This document shows, piece after piece, positions 23,001 through 36,302 of a stretch of DNA of 64,000 bases (its first letter is position 1; every line of letters begins with the position of its first letter). This DNA comes from Callaeas wilsoni (lineage: Eukaryota > Chordata > Aves > Passeriformes > Callaeidae), in the NCBI GenBank assembly GCA_013398955.1, contig VWPU01009390.1:1-64000 (forward strand), in the 5' to 3' direction. The position numbers and the translations under genes were made by a program. Under the pieces are notes generated by a model, which made no database searches, was not told the DNA's origin, and saw only the letters and a program-made list of their open reading frames with translations.

Positions 23001-26000
23001 ACAGGGAAAAGAAAGAAAAAGGAAATGTTTTTTTCTGAATTTATTTAATGTCCAATGTGCTCCTTTTCCAAGCATATTGTTGGTTGTATTAGCTCCAGTA
23101 TTTTTTCCCCTTGAGAACAGAGAATACATAGGATAGTCCTGTGAATTTCTTGTATCTGAGCCATTGTTTCCACAGGTGGAAACAACAAGCAAGACAACAT
23201 GTATTAATTAAGAGGTATATAATATAAATCTCTATTCTGAACATCAGGCATGGTTCTGGCTTACCTGGAAAGAATGCACATTACTAGGGATACCAAGGTA
23301 TGGCTAGGGAATGGGAACATATCAGGTCCTAATTAGGTTTGGGATCTTTGTGTGCTAGCAAAGTGATTCTTCAAGAAGTGTTTGGAAGAGACCTAAGGGA
23401 CTCTTGACTCCGATCCCCAGACACCACAGGCAACTATATTTTATAGACTGTAAGGAGCTATGCCCCTCACATTAGGCTTTTTATTTTTTTTCCCAAAATG
23501 ATTTCAAGATTAATAAATTTTGCAACTGTCAGCTTATCAACTTTGAGCACACAGTGGTATGGAAGGAGTTTAACTGGGACCTAAAAATGTTTTCCATTAT
23601 AAAATTCAGTTGAAATGGACAGATGACATTGGGCTGATAAACATTTTCTCCATTCTACCATCATTTAGTTAAAAAAAGCAACACAAATCATTGTTGTTTG
23701 TTTAGTGAGAAGAAGGTGGCTAAATATATCTCTGTTGTTCTTCTAAAACAGCATCCAAGTTTACAGAAAAACATTAGAAATAACTTTTTTTACCTTAGAG
23801 ACACCACCTTCTATAGAAGCCGGCAGATTAATTTCAGACCCAGACTCTTCTTTCCTAAGTTAGTTACCTAAAGTGCATTTACATAGATTTTCAAAAGAAT
23901 TGCGTGCCTTTTTGCATCAGCTCTTTTCTCAGAGGTCAAATATAAAATTATTCTTTACGCTTGAGGGACTATGTTTGGATGCGTTGATGGTCTGCGTGAA
24001 TGTTGCCTTTTAACTTGTCTAGGCTGGGTGGGTACCTGTGGGCTGATAAAATGCTCTCATTTCATTCCTGCTGGGGACTCCTCTTCTTTCCATATCCTTT
24101 ACCTTTTCTGTGCACAATGTTCTGTGCATTGCTACCTGTATTTGAGTAGAGTCCCCTTTCCCACATTTATTTTAAGGCAAAAAGTAATGTGTTCAACATC
24201 AGGCACTGCAAAGAGAGCATCCGGCAGTCAATAATTTTTTCCTGGAAAATCAGACCAGAAAGGACACATTTTGTTGAGAGCCTTCCAAACCACTATTGAG
24301 AGCTTCATAGGAAGGCTGCTTCTTGCTTAGACTCCTGAAGCCTCAGTAGTCAGACTAAATTGTGAACTTTGTGCTCTGAGAGTGTCACAGGTATGCAGGC
24401 ATGCCCAGTCAGTGAAAATACTTTCTGACATGTGATATAGGAAAGATTAAAAAAAGCCAGCTCCCATAATTGTGGGGTACAGTTCACATGTATACATCCT
24501 TACACTGTTCACTCTTCACTCTACTCAGTAACAGCTCAAGAGAGAGGGTACAAGGTCCAAGAAACCCACCAGAAATCTCATCACAATAACCTAACCAATA
24601 TCCTTAATTTATTAAAACTTACCCTTTTAAAATCAAACCCCTTCCTTCCAGATCAACTATTAGCAAAATAAAATAGAAACGATCATGTCCACACAATGCA
24701 ATTAGAAAATCTGCTGCCAGTGACATTTTTCAGGCTTGAAGAAGTCTCCAAGCAGCAGTCATCTGCAGTGCCACTACGATTGCAATGTCTCTATAGAAAA
24801 TTACTAGTAATATGTATATTTTCCTCTGAGAAGATCCTCAGATTTTTTTCCCGCTAGCTTGTTATTGCCATCTAAGTTTCAAATTTTTCCTTATAGTGTA
24901 GTTTGATTTTTTCTTTACTCTGAAGTAGTGAGTGGATTATTTGATCTCTCTTTTCTATCTTTGTCTTTCTTCCTCATGGCTATATCTATCATGACTATAG
25001 AAAATTAAATTGAGGAAGCGCAGTATTTAGATTTTTTTTTAGAATCTAAAGGAGGATTACTGTGATGGAAGATACCTTATAAGTTACATGAACTTCCTTA
25101 TAGAATGATAGCAAGGCTTTGAATTTGACTCAGGGTTCTGTGGAAATGAAGAGAACCGAGTAGAAGTCTCCTGTGATTATTTGCCATAGACAGCACTGAT
25201 GATGAACAAAGCCATTTCACTCTATTATGGTGAGAGACCCATGCTAAATCTGAAGCCCATTTATCCAGCAGGGGGGTCATTAAAGCATGAATCATCAACT
25301 GAAATAATGGAACAAAATCTTCTGGACAGCTACTGGTGTCATTTTTGCATTTGATTAGCTATTAGCTGAGAGAAATTTGGGAAAGATGGCAGAAATGCAA
25401 ATTTTTTTATTAATTAAATAATATTTATGAGAGCTCTTTTTGGCAGAAAATGCTTTTCATAATCAATAGAACTTAGTAAATAAATCCATGTTTTTCCTAA
25501 GCTGTGCTTTTCTCAAATTCTTTCATTTAATGATTTGGTCTGGGCAACCATGGTGTGGCTCATATATTCCTACACCAATATATTTACCCTTCCCCATGAT
25601 TTTCTCTATTCTTATGTTATTCTTTCACTATATTTTCTTCTTAAGAAAACAATTTAACAATAAATTATTAGTGTAAGTTATATGTCCAAATTAAATATTA
25701 TTAAAAGTCTTGTAAGACCTCTTGTGAAACACGTGTATGTCAATGAAAAAAGATGGTAAATTTTTCCACTGCTGTTAGGATTCATGAAGTATCTTGTTTG
25801 ACACAGTATTTTCAGAGAATCATTGAAACGATATTAGATTGCATGAAGCCAATATTGGTAATATTTAACAAACTAATTGAAAGAACATTTGGACTGATGA
25901 AACTGGATAATTACCAGTTGGAACTTATTGTTAAATTTTGGCAGAAGTTTAGGAAAAACTTGTGGGTAGCAGTTTATGGCTACCTCAAAACAACCACTTT

Positions 26001-29000
26001 GCAAGGTCTCACTTGCTGACTTTAATTGTTAATTTATTTTCCTTAGGACAATAAACAATTTGTTACATTAAAGTAAAAAAGAACAAAAGAGATGCTGCAT
26101 TTTTTTTAGAGTGAGAATATGTCTTTCTGTGCTGCCACAGAAGAATATTTTTATCAAGATTCTGCAATTTTGGTGTCAAGCAGGTATTCACCTAACAGCT
26201 TATTATAGCTCACAGAGATTTGTCCCACCAGGTCTCTGTGGGCCTTTAAAACAAAACTGAAAAACTCATTAGCAACGGACATGATTTTGCTCTTCTGGCA
26301 TACCTGACAACAAAGATGTGTATATACACCCATCTTTTCAAAATGATAGGCATTTATTTCAAATGATGTATACCAGTTTCAACATTAGAATTATCCATAA
26401 ATAAAAGCAGATGTTTGCATTTGTGCTGATATTTATTTAGCTAAGCACAGATTGGTGTGATATTGACTACATGAACACTGAATGCAGAAACAGGGAATTT
26501 CTTTGGTCTGTAAAATATGCCCACCTGCAGCCTCTTCTAGTGATTAGAATAAGCTGTGTTGTTTATTTCACTGATTTTCAGCCATGCTAGTATCTTTGCA
26601 AAACACTAGAAAGAAGGGAGATTGTAGGCTTCCAATTCAATGAAGCAGAAAGTAATCTTTGAAAAACTGACTGGTTGCTTGAAACAGCTGACAGAAAAAC
26701 TTGAAATTTAAAATACCTTGTAGGCATCATTACATTCACATAAATACAAAGAGATAAAGAGGAATATAATAGAGCTTCTGCCAATGTTGAACATATTAGA
26801 AATTTTCTGGCATCACCTGCTGACAGTGAAGAAGATAAGGACACCAGAAAATGACGTTTTCTGCCTAATATTTAGCATTATAAATGAAATAGAAATACAG
26901 AAAAGAAATTATAAATGTCTACAAAGAAAATAGAATCTCATGTACGAATTGTCCCAGCAAAGAAATATTTAAAATATATGTCTAATATTTTTTAACTCCT
27001 AATGATTTCTTTAAATAAAATATCGGAATTATTTAATAAAGCTTTTTCATGTTCTCAAAGCATAATGATGTCATTTGTTGGATGAATAAGTGCTTTTCTT
27101 CGAAAAACTATAAAAAGTTTAACATTGGCATGACGGATCACTACAGAGACCGCTTAGATAAAAGATACCAGAGTTTGTAGATTAACAGAGCTATATGACA
27201 TTACTCTGCCAGGATGTAAACCCCTTTAAAATTATGACCTACATGGATCCCTTAACATTGCAACAGGATAATTGTCTATATCTGCTATAGTAATTTTATG
27301 TTATCACAATATCTCTGATTCAATTGGTCTACACTTCTTCTTTTAAACTCAAGACAAAGCCAGCATTGAATTAGCTATCACAATCAAATGTTTGTGAAAT
27401 GATAAAAGCACATGTTTTTAATTGCAAATAATGAATGCTGATTAGCATAAAATAAAAAGCTTCGCTGTGAAGCATTATGGACTCATTGAATAGTCATAGT
27501 GAGGTCACCACCGTCTCAATAGAGTGGTCATCTTGTAGCAAGACTGAAAAATAAACTTGATGATTCTTTGAGATGGTTTTCTTATAGCCTGCATTAATAT
27601 CAAAAGAACAAGTCAAACCTAAATATTTCTTGGACTGTGTTGTAATGTTAGAAAATAGAAATTTGGTGGGGGACAAATTTAGGATGGGCAATTTTTCAAA
27701 ACTACTGAGCAGTGTGAATATTTAACATGCATGCAATTACTTTTTCTATAAAAAGGCACATTGGAACATTTTAAATTATAATACTTAATGTTTTCTGTCT
27801 TCCACATTTGGTTATCAATGAATTAACAAAGATCTTCCAGCACTGAAGCACTTATATTTGGTTTCTTCTGATATAGGTTATCTGATGGACTAAACATAGC
27901 AGGAACAAATGCATCATTTTCCAGAAAAAGAAAAAAAGCAACAAAGATTTATACTGTATCTATAACATCAGTTCCATCTGTTTATAAGAAGACTTTGTGC
28001 CTTCAAGGTAAAAATGAATGAATGTCTCTTTTTTCCCCCTTTTTTACTTCTTTCTCATGTCTGATTATTTTGATTTCATACTTAGATGGACTTTTTTTAG
28101 TTTTCACTACTCAAATCAATGACAGCTAATTATATGGTGCTTTTTAAATAATGCAATGGATAAATAAAAAGAAGTCCTAGAAGGTTTGGCAGCGGTATGT
28201 AACAGGTGAATCATGAACACTGAAAATGCCACAGATCCCGCTCTGAGGAATTTATCTGCATTAAGTGGAAATGCTAGGGATGACCATGAAAAAAACAGAA
28301 GGAAGGAAATAACAAGTTAGTGTTAATTAGATCATGCAGTCAGCTAGTTATTGCACAGCACACTGATTCCATGCACTGTCTCCTAAGATAAACTCTGAAT
28401 AAACAAATTGTAGGAAAGGGAAATCTTTTCCAGATGAATGATAAAATTATCTCAAAGTTATAGTAAAAGTGCTTTGGCATTTACAAGGGGAGGTTGCTGG
28501 TTTTTTAATTAGTTTTTATCATTATTTTATATATATATATGGAAACAATATGCCCAAAGTGTATATGATCTGACCTATGTTGGCAACTAGTGTCTTTTTT
28601 GTTCATAAGCAATAATTTGTAACAATCTTATGTGAAGAAGCACAGCTACTTTGAATATTGGAAATGTTATGAATTATATTCCTTTTACTTGAACAGTTCA
28701 ACATGATTCATGGAAAGAAATTTTCAGCCTGATGATAAGACTGACATCATGTCAGCACCTGAATGATTCATAAAAGATGGAATTTTCTGGGTAAAGCTTT
28801 CAGATAAGTCAGTGTTTATTGTTTCTGCTAGCTGAAGCCAAAGTAAAAAATCCAGGAGACAGACAGACAGATAAATAGATAAGAAAAAAAAGTGTTTTCT
28901 CTGATCACCAGTCCCAATCTATGCTATATTGAATATATGTATGCTAGCTGTTGAGACCACAGTCTACCTTTACAGAACAGACCTGAACATTACAATTCTC

Positions 29001-30354
29001 CTGAATTATAATCAACAATTGTCAGAATCACAAATTTACAAGCTTAGTATTCTTATGTCCCTTTCAAGTGAGTTTTATTCAGATTGTAAAACCCCAGTAT
29101 GCTTGAAAACTTGGAATAATGTGTTTCTGAAGGCACACTGATTTGAAAGGCACCCGGAGATAGTATCTAATGGGATGTACAAATAAAACTTTGAGTCCCT
29201 GTTTAACAGCTAAGAAAAAGAAACATCAATAGAAAAGACTAACAATCTGCAAACTACTGTGGGAGAAAGTGTTTTAGTTGTAGACCTTTTCCATTAATGC
29301 TTATTTTCCTGCTTATTTTCCTGTGCCATAGGCTTTAAGCACTCCCAGCATTTGGTCTTTGATTTACTGACAATGTTATTGACACTTTTCAAAGGTCTTT
29401 TCCACACTGCCTCTCATTTTCTGAATCACAAAATCACAGTTTATCTTTGCTAATGATATTTATAAACCTCTAAGGGATTTTATATGTGCACAGCATATTC
29501 ATATCATGTCTGCACACAGATATTCAATTCTGAGTGAAAAAGAAAAGATTGTCTTGCCTTGGGTAGGAATTGTATTTTTTTTCTCAATAACTTAGACAGT
29601 GGATAAGATTCATTTTCTCCACTTTCCTAAACAACCAAAATTGTTCAGTTGGGAAGACAGGTGCAAATAACATGCATATATATGTGTGTGCACATAAATA
29701 ATATATATCCATACACACATGCATCATTATGCATGCCTCCAGAAGAGGTTATTTTTAAGAAATACAAAAGAAAATGTTCAGACAGGTTATAATTAACTGC
29801 AAAATTGTGTATAAACACTAATTAAATCATTAGTGGTACTCTTTATTAATGGAAACTTCACTTAATAATTTACATTTATACAATATTCTTAAATCAACTC
29901 AAAAAGTCTGAGAATTATTGTTGTTTATGCAGAAGAACTTTTCCCTAAACAACCAATATTTTACAATATAAAGGCTTCAAACTGACTCCCAGATCTTTTG
30001 GGAGGAAAATGCCTGCCCTTTAAATGATGCAATTCATATTATGGAGTCATTCTACAGTGACTTTGAGGTGATCTGACTCCTGAAAGAGTGAAAAAGTCAC
30101 TATGAATGAGGGCTTCTATTAATTCATTTATATAGTCTGAGAATTTGAGGTCTTCTTTAAATACCCAGAGACCAGTATGTTGTTTGGATGCTTGAGGTCA
30201 GGTTGATTGCAGCCACTTTAGATGTCTGCAACATAAATATCTATTTTTGAACAATTTTTCTGTACTTCTTGTATAGTTGGTGGAAAGAAACAAGAACGTT
30301 TGTCATAGAAATTGTCTAAAGTAGATTCCTGCATTAGGTCAGGCAAGGCCTGGT
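20094..30354. other. Repeat-poor AT-rich non-coding DNA (10 kb)
   Basis: Apart from short AT-rich low-complexity stretches (for example T/A runs near 22290-22310 and 22723-22739, and (TA)n near 28530), I see nothing I can name. All open frames are short and unassigned. The small GACA run near 28859-28873 is a minor simple repeat. Confidence 0.5.
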
Positions 30355-30621
30355 CTAGGTTAATGAGCACACTTGTTTACTTTCTCTCCTAAACTTCCTC
30401 TTCAGGCTTGCAGTAGATGTTCTCAATTCTTCAGCTTTAGGCAGAGGATCAAGGGCTTCATATTCAAGCAAGTAATCTGAATTTAATATCTTTCTGTTCA
30501 TGAGTGCCTGATCTTTGCCATCATTGGTATATCTATGGAGAAGTATGTCTACGCATGTTTCTTCAAGAATTATTATGTCCACTACTGTCCCAATTACAAA
30601 AAACAATTTTGGCACAACCAA
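30355..30621 (-). other. Unassigned open frame, 88 codons (weak candidate for a decayed coding fragment)
   Basis: The minus strand carries an open frame with a short hydrophobic stretch (VPKLFFVIGTVVDIIIL), then a charged, lysine/arginine-rich second half (SLKRKFRRES). Stop codons lie directly upstream in frame, and no AG splice acceptor lies between them and the frame, so it is not a clean internal exon. I do not recognise the protein; a membrane-protein fragment is only a guess. In AT-rich DNA an 86-88 codon frame is also expected by chance. It is kept because it is longer and more protein-like in composition than its neighbours. Confidence 0.2.
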
Positions 30622-32039
30622 TTACACTAGATCTTACTGTAAAATGATCAGAAATTTGAAGAAGTTGTGGAGGATGTCTGATATAAACTGCACACTTTGA
30701 TGTTGTCCTTAAAAACTGGAGGGTAAAAGGAATTTTGAAGATGCCTTTTCAACTTTATTGTTTTACTAATGTGAGGCTATACAGTTAATAAAAACAGTAA
30801 TGGATCAAAACTACTAGGAATTTCTATCCAAATAGAATTTATCCTGCACATCATTATGTATTGATGTATATAACTGACAGATAAAAATCCCAATTTCAAA
30901 AGGCAAGAAAAAGCAATCAAATATTCAAGAAAAAATTTATAATGTCTCCTACTATGATCTGAATGGAAAAAAAGGTTTCTCTTATAGGGAAAGCTTAGCT
31001 GTTTCTGGCTTTATTCTTTTTAAAAAATCCTGCTATAAGTTACGAGAAAGTGTATAACAAATATATGAACAAGATTGTCATTTATGTTGTGTACCAGAAG
31101 CACTGTCTAGGTACTGGTTACAAAGCACTCTTGTTTCAACTGAAAATAAGAGTACTGGCATTATTTATACAGGTCCTTGATTCACCGGCACTTGCAGCTT
31201 ACTGCCAAATCCTGCCTGCAGTGTATATAAATGTAAACAAATACTCTTCAGACATGAATATTCAAACAATAAACAGATGAAGTGCAGTCATCTAAATTAC
31301 TGAGGAAAAAAAATACAATTCCTACCCAAGATGAGAGCATTTTACTTTTTACTAAGGAAGGAGCATATGGGGATTATAGATTAGACAAATAATGTCTTGA
31401 TGTGCAAATTTAGGCAGGACAAATACTCTCATAAGTGACTTCACATAATTTTAAGATTTCTAGAGATATCTGTAGATTATTTACTCAAACATTCAATTTT
31501 AATATAGTCCTTTTGATTCTTGAAATTTGAATCAAAACATGTGCATTTCTTTCTCCACTGCACTCTTTTAAAGGGTATTTTTGATACTGCCGTTTAATAG
31601 TTTGCATTTCTTTTATTTTAGAAAACAGCCTAAGTGATCTGAAACTGAGACCTTCATTTTACTGTTGGATAAATGTGACAAGTGTGATTGATGTTATTGA
31701 TTGCTGTTTATTAAACTCTGAGAAGACTTAAAATGTGCTAGATTTTTTCCAGCTACCAAGGTGGGGATTAGCCTCATATTGGACTACATAAGGGAAGACT
31801 GCTTGATCAGAAAGGTTGACATGAAGGTGTTATAATTCTTCTTTGTAGGAACAATTCTTGATAATTTTTTATTAGGTTTTATGGATGGCTTTATGATGTA
31901 CATTGTAGAAAAATTACTTATAAAGGCATTTGAATTAGGGATGGAGATACATTTACAGACCACTGCCATAGACGCTATCTGTATTAGAACTTCTGGAAGA
32001 ATCACAGGAACGCTTATGGGAAGAGACAAATAGGAAACC
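30622..32039. other. AT-rich non-coding DNA
   Basis: No gene, LINE or LTR recognised. Confidence 0.55.
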
Positions 32040-32830
32040 AATAGGACTGTCAGAGCAGAAAGTCACAGGTGCAGCACACACACTACACTCCCCAGGTTCA
32101 CCAGCACACACTCAGATTCCTTAAGCACCAGTACAGCCCCTCTGTCTGCCCTGCCCCAACGTTTCTGCCTGGAGTCTTGTCCCTCCTTACGCCCTCATTG
32201 GCTCTCTGACTCACTCTCTGGTCCCACTGGGTACTCACTGCAGACTCTGGCAGAGTAGATTTCAACCCTTATCAAATTGTATTTACGTAGAAAGTATCAT
32301 GGTCCAGGAAGTATAAAACTGAGTCCTGATCAGAATTGCTTCAGTTGCTTCAGAAACTTGCATTTTTATGTAGCATTGGATAAAAATTTAAAAATAATAG
32401 CAAAAACCAGTGAATTACTGAATAACCTAATTGGGTTACACATTCTTCTCTTGTCCCTGTGACTCTTACAGAGATGTGCAGAAGTGGGGCTCCATGACAA
32501 GGGAGGACAAGCTGAGACTGTCCTGTGGGGTCTGAGTATAGTGGGCAGAGCCCAGGGCTGGTTACAGGGTCCATAGGCAGTGCCCTTCATGGTAGGTGAT
32601 GAACCAGGTCCAAGGTGCAACCATGAGATCCAGTCAAGAGCAGGAGGAAATGGTGACACAGTCAGGATTGGAGACAGGTACACCGACACTGTAGCTCAGC
32701 ACAGGTTTGGGTGCCCAGACCTCAACTTTTATGTCCCCCCTGGGTCCATGGATGGGGGTAGGGGGAGATCCTGGGGAGACTGAGCAGGACCACAAAGGCC
32801 TAGTTGCACTCTGGTGGAATCTGTTGACTT
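32040..32830. other. G+C-raised unclassified block, possible degraded repeat
   Basis: Two parts (about 32040-32270 and 32465-32830), separated by AT-rich sequence, have clearly higher G+C than the surrounding DNA, with words such as 'CCAGGTTCACCAGCACACAC' and 'GGGTCCATGGATGGGGGTAG'. Similar composition breaks elsewhere in this window are LTRs or CR1. I could not match it to a family I know, and no terminal TG/CA pair or coding frame is convincing. The antisense 107-codon frame 32366-32689 is not supported. Confidence 0.35.
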
Positions 32831-33056
32831 TCTGCAGAGTAGCTCAGTATCAACAGTGGGAATGAACAATAGTGTGGTCCCAAAAGAGCTGAAGGTCTGC
32901 TGAATAAAGAAATATTTTATTAAATAGTCAACACACCTTGAATTTCTTCATGTTGAGAAAATTACTGCTTCAAATTCTTAAGCTAAGCTCTTAGTGAAAA
33001 ATGGGTTTTGGGGTTTGGTATTTAGTCTTATTTGTCCAGCAATTTTTCTGGGTGTT

Positions 33057-33644
33057 TGTCATGCTTTAAGCTCAGTCAGCCACCAAGTACTATGCAGCTG
33101 CTTGCTCACTCCCCCACCAGCATGACTAGGGAAAGAACTGCAAAAGGTAGAAAGCTTGTGGGCTGAGATAAAGACAGTTAATAGGGAAAAGCAAAAAGCA
33201 CACACACAAGCAAAGGAAAACAAGGAATTAATTCACTGCTTACCATGGGCAGGCAGGTGTTCAGCCATCTCCAGGAGAGGAGGGATGCATCACATGTAAC
33301 GGTTGCTCGGGAAGAAAAGTGCCCTCTCTCCAAATGTCCTCCCTTCCTCCTTCTTCACCCCACTTTATATACTGAGCATGATGGCAGATGGTCTGGAATA
33401 TCCCTTTGGTCAGTTTTGCTCACCTGTCCTGTCTGTCTCCCCTCCCAGCCTCCCATGCACTCTCAGCCTTCTCACCAGTGTGGCAGTATGAACGGCACAA
33501 AAGGCCTTGGCTCTGTGTAAGCCCTGCTCAGCAATAACAAAAACATACTTATTTTATCAACCCTGCATTCAGCACACATCCAAAACACAGCCCCATACCA
33601 GCTGCTGTGAAAAGGTTAACTCTACATCAGTCAAAACCACCACA
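33057..33644 (+). mobile_element. Endogenous retrovirus LTR (solo), plus orientation; second copy of the 14755-15286 family
   Basis: It starts TGTCATGCTTTAAGC and ends ...TCAAAACCACCACA. It shares a 30-base identical block with the other copy (33250-33279 versus 14954-14983) and the segment 'CTGCTCAGCAATAACAAAAA', in the same order. It is about 588 bp, roughly 55 bp longer than the first copy. The extra length lies mainly near 33361-33411, around a TATA-like site. No retroviral internal region lies between the copies, which are 18 kb apart, so they are independent insertions. No target-site duplication is confirmed. Confidence 0.85.
33366..33371 (+). promoter_or_regulatory. TATA-like box in the LTR
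   Basis: A CTTTATATAC context lies in the middle of this LTR, in the expected direction and followed by a G+C-richer region, as for an LTR core promoter. Activity is not implied. Confidence 0.35.
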
Positions 33645-34099
33645 GATTGTTAGAGAAAACTTCTCTTTCCCTACCTATGCATGGCCATGCTGACTTTTCA
33701 GCCAAGTAACAAGTTTTTGAAATATCTCTTTTCCCACTACAGTGGACTGGAAGAGGTAGGTGCCCTCCAAAGAGGATTCAGGCTGATGAAGTTAGGCACC
33801 AATCATTCTCCATTTTTTGTCAGAGCAGCGTAGGAGATTTCCTTTACTGAGTCTAGTTCCTAGTCATGGTCTGTGACATCTCACTGTCAGAATCTGTTCC
33901 ACAGTCCACAAATTCCTTCAGCGTCTTAGAATTATTTGAAAGGTTCTCTGTCTTGTCTGTACACATTTTATTTTTCTTTTTAGAAAAATCCCTTTGATTT
34001 AAAATAGCCCACCCCTTTTCTCCATCTTATTCCTGATCTTTTTAAACCAGTCATATTTTTCTATTACATTGCTCCACTCTATGAAAGTACATACTCCTT
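33645..34099. other. AT-rich spacer between two LTRs
   Basis: No identifiable feature; pyrimidine-rich in part. Confidence 0.55.
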
Positions 34100-34725
34100 G
34101 AAAGGATTATGGCCCAAGGAAAAGTCCGTACTGGAGAAGGTACATCTCAAAGCATCTGTTGCTCCAGATAAGTCCATGCCGCAGCAGATACACCCTGAAG
34201 TATCTATCCATGACCATGGATTAATTCACTACACAGCAGGTACATGAAGAGACTTTGGCCCTTTTGGATAAGGCCACACTGGAGCAGGTACACCCCTGAG
34301 AGATGGTGGTCTACAGAAGAGGTTATGCTGGAGCAGGAGCGAGGGGAAGAGTTCACTGCAATGTTAAACCCTCTGGCCTGGCCCAAAGGGATCAGGGTTG
34401 AAGACTTTAGTGGATATACCTTTAAATTGTTGTAAGCCATGGTTTGAGATGCATTTTACAGGAAGCACTACAGGAAGAACCACCTGAACCAGTGGAGGAT
34501 GAGCATCACAGGAAGCAGTACAAGTGCAGTGGTGACCCAACCTGAGCTCGAAGGGTGGTAGCGGGTTAATAAGGATGTATTGGATATTGCCTTACCTATT
34601 AAAGCGCCTTTATTTCAGCTGATACATTTTTGGACTTTTACACTTCTGATTGTCTCCTCCAACTCACTGGTGGGAGGTGAGTGTTTGCTGTATGGAACTG
34701 AACTGCCTGCCAGGGTTAAGCTACA
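34100..34725 (-). mobile_element. Endogenous retrovirus LTR, minus orientation, left end uncertain
   Basis: The right end on the plus strand is ...CAGGGTTAAGCTACA, so the minus strand begins TGTAGCTTAACCC, matching the start type of the other LTRs. Moving left, modules with CTGGAGCAGGTAC recur (for example near 34271 and 34331), the inverted form of the stacked LTR module. The block is about 625 bp. The left boundary is a judgement, because I see no clear terminal TG. No retroviral genes accompany it. The 78-codon minus frame at 34204-34440 is incidental. Confidence 0.6.
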
Positions 34726-36302
34726 AGAACAGCAAAGAGCTGAACTCTGATCTATATAAGCTGCACTGTGAGGAGTCCTCAGTGGCACAGTCCAGACTTA
34801 TCCAAGCGAAGGTAGTTATATAATTTATGCAGCTGAACAACCCCCAGTTTCTGTGATACACAGTATTCTGATGTGGCAGATACCTTGCCAACAAATTCCT
34901 GAGCCAATACTTTGGCAGCTGAACAACAAACATTTACAGTTTTGCTGAATTCCCAGTTTGTAACTTTAACTAGTAAAAGAAGAAACATACAGACAGAGAT
35001 TAAACTTTTTTTCTATGCAATTGTGTTAAACTACTGCTTTTTGCATTGTGCTTTACAGAACTTTTAGCAGTTTGTATTCCACAGTACTAATGAATACACT
35101 ATTAAATGACTATGGCAAGAAAGATGAATTTGTTATAAACAATTTATATATTCCCGGCCTTTTAAATGTACTATAAGTACACTTTTTATTCACGTTATTC
35201 CCTTCTAAAAGAGCCCTGTGACAATTTCTGCTCGTTTGTGAAGACATATACTTACTTAATCAACTGTTGTGACTTCTTTTGAAGTAATAGTAGTGTTTCA
35301 TTAGCAGCTAATTTCTTTAGACCTAGAATTACTCAAAAGATGATTTATATAAAAGTCAGGCTCCCTCACAGTTAAAAGACAGTGCACTGGCAATTAAATT
35401 TCTACTTTCAGGCCTCCTCTTTTATCTTGAAATGAAAACAATGAGACTACCCCCTACGCCACTGAATACTGCACTCAGTGTAGAGATATTTCTGGTGCCT
35501 CCATGAGCCGATAACACAAGTGGTAGCAGTGTGAAACAGAAGTTCATCTCACCTCATTCCACTAAATATATACATTGTAAATAACTGTTTCTGGGTATCT
35601 GTATCCTTCACTCCTTTTATAGTAGCCAAAGGAGAGAAATAGGCACCTATAGAACATTTTTTATGGCTGAATTAAAGGAGGAAGGAAGAAGGAAGACTGA
35701 GTACTAATCAGCCCTAAAATTTTAACTTGCTTTCTGTCTTTGCCTTGAACCTCTATCTCTCCTGCACAGCTCTGCTGTGTAAGGAGTAAGCCCTAAGAAG
35801 TATTGATGTGGATTGTTTGATGTCACTTAGGATTAGTGCCTAGACTTTTATTCAACAGTAAAAACATTGACAAAGGCTAGAGTTAATCTCATCCTATAGC
35901 AAATGTTTAACTGCAGGTAAGTGGGTTCAGTATAAATGTATCTCTGTCCTTTTCTTTTCTGCACAGTCATACAGGACCATAGGGTGACATGACACATTTC
36001 CAGATGTGAAGAAGTCTGCTAAGGACTTATAAGCATGCATTTAGGAACATATCCAGCTTTCCTAGGTTTATCAAGTTAAATCCTATCTTGTTCTATCTTG
36101 TTTCTTCTCTTAATGTCAAACTTCATTTATCTAAACAAGATAGTTTTTCCTGTTTTTTTTTTTTTTAATTTTTTAAATTTTTTTTTTTTTTTAATAAAAT
36201 TTTTCTATCAGACTGGCAACTTTTTATGGACAGTGTCCAATTGTCTTTTGCTATTGTAACATTACTCATGCTCTTATTTGCAAAAGGTTAACTACAATTT
36301 AT
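34726..36302. other. AT-rich non-coding DNA
   Basis: No gene recognised. It ends in a T/A-rich tract (36152-36192), then the CR1 copy. Confidence 0.55.
36152..36192. repeat. T-rich low-complexity tract
   Basis: Runs of 14 and 15 T are broken by short AATT and AAA segments, about 110 bp before the minus-strand CR1. Confidence 0.85.

Noticed and set aside
28859..28885. Short GACA/GATA run as a CRISPR-like or significant tandem array
   Set aside because: It is a short simple repeat with no spacers; CRISPR arrays are not expected in a vertebrate genome.
14755..33644. A full provirus bounded by the two same-family LTRs
   Set aside because: The interior has unrelated LTRs, a CR1 copy and no gag, pol or env.
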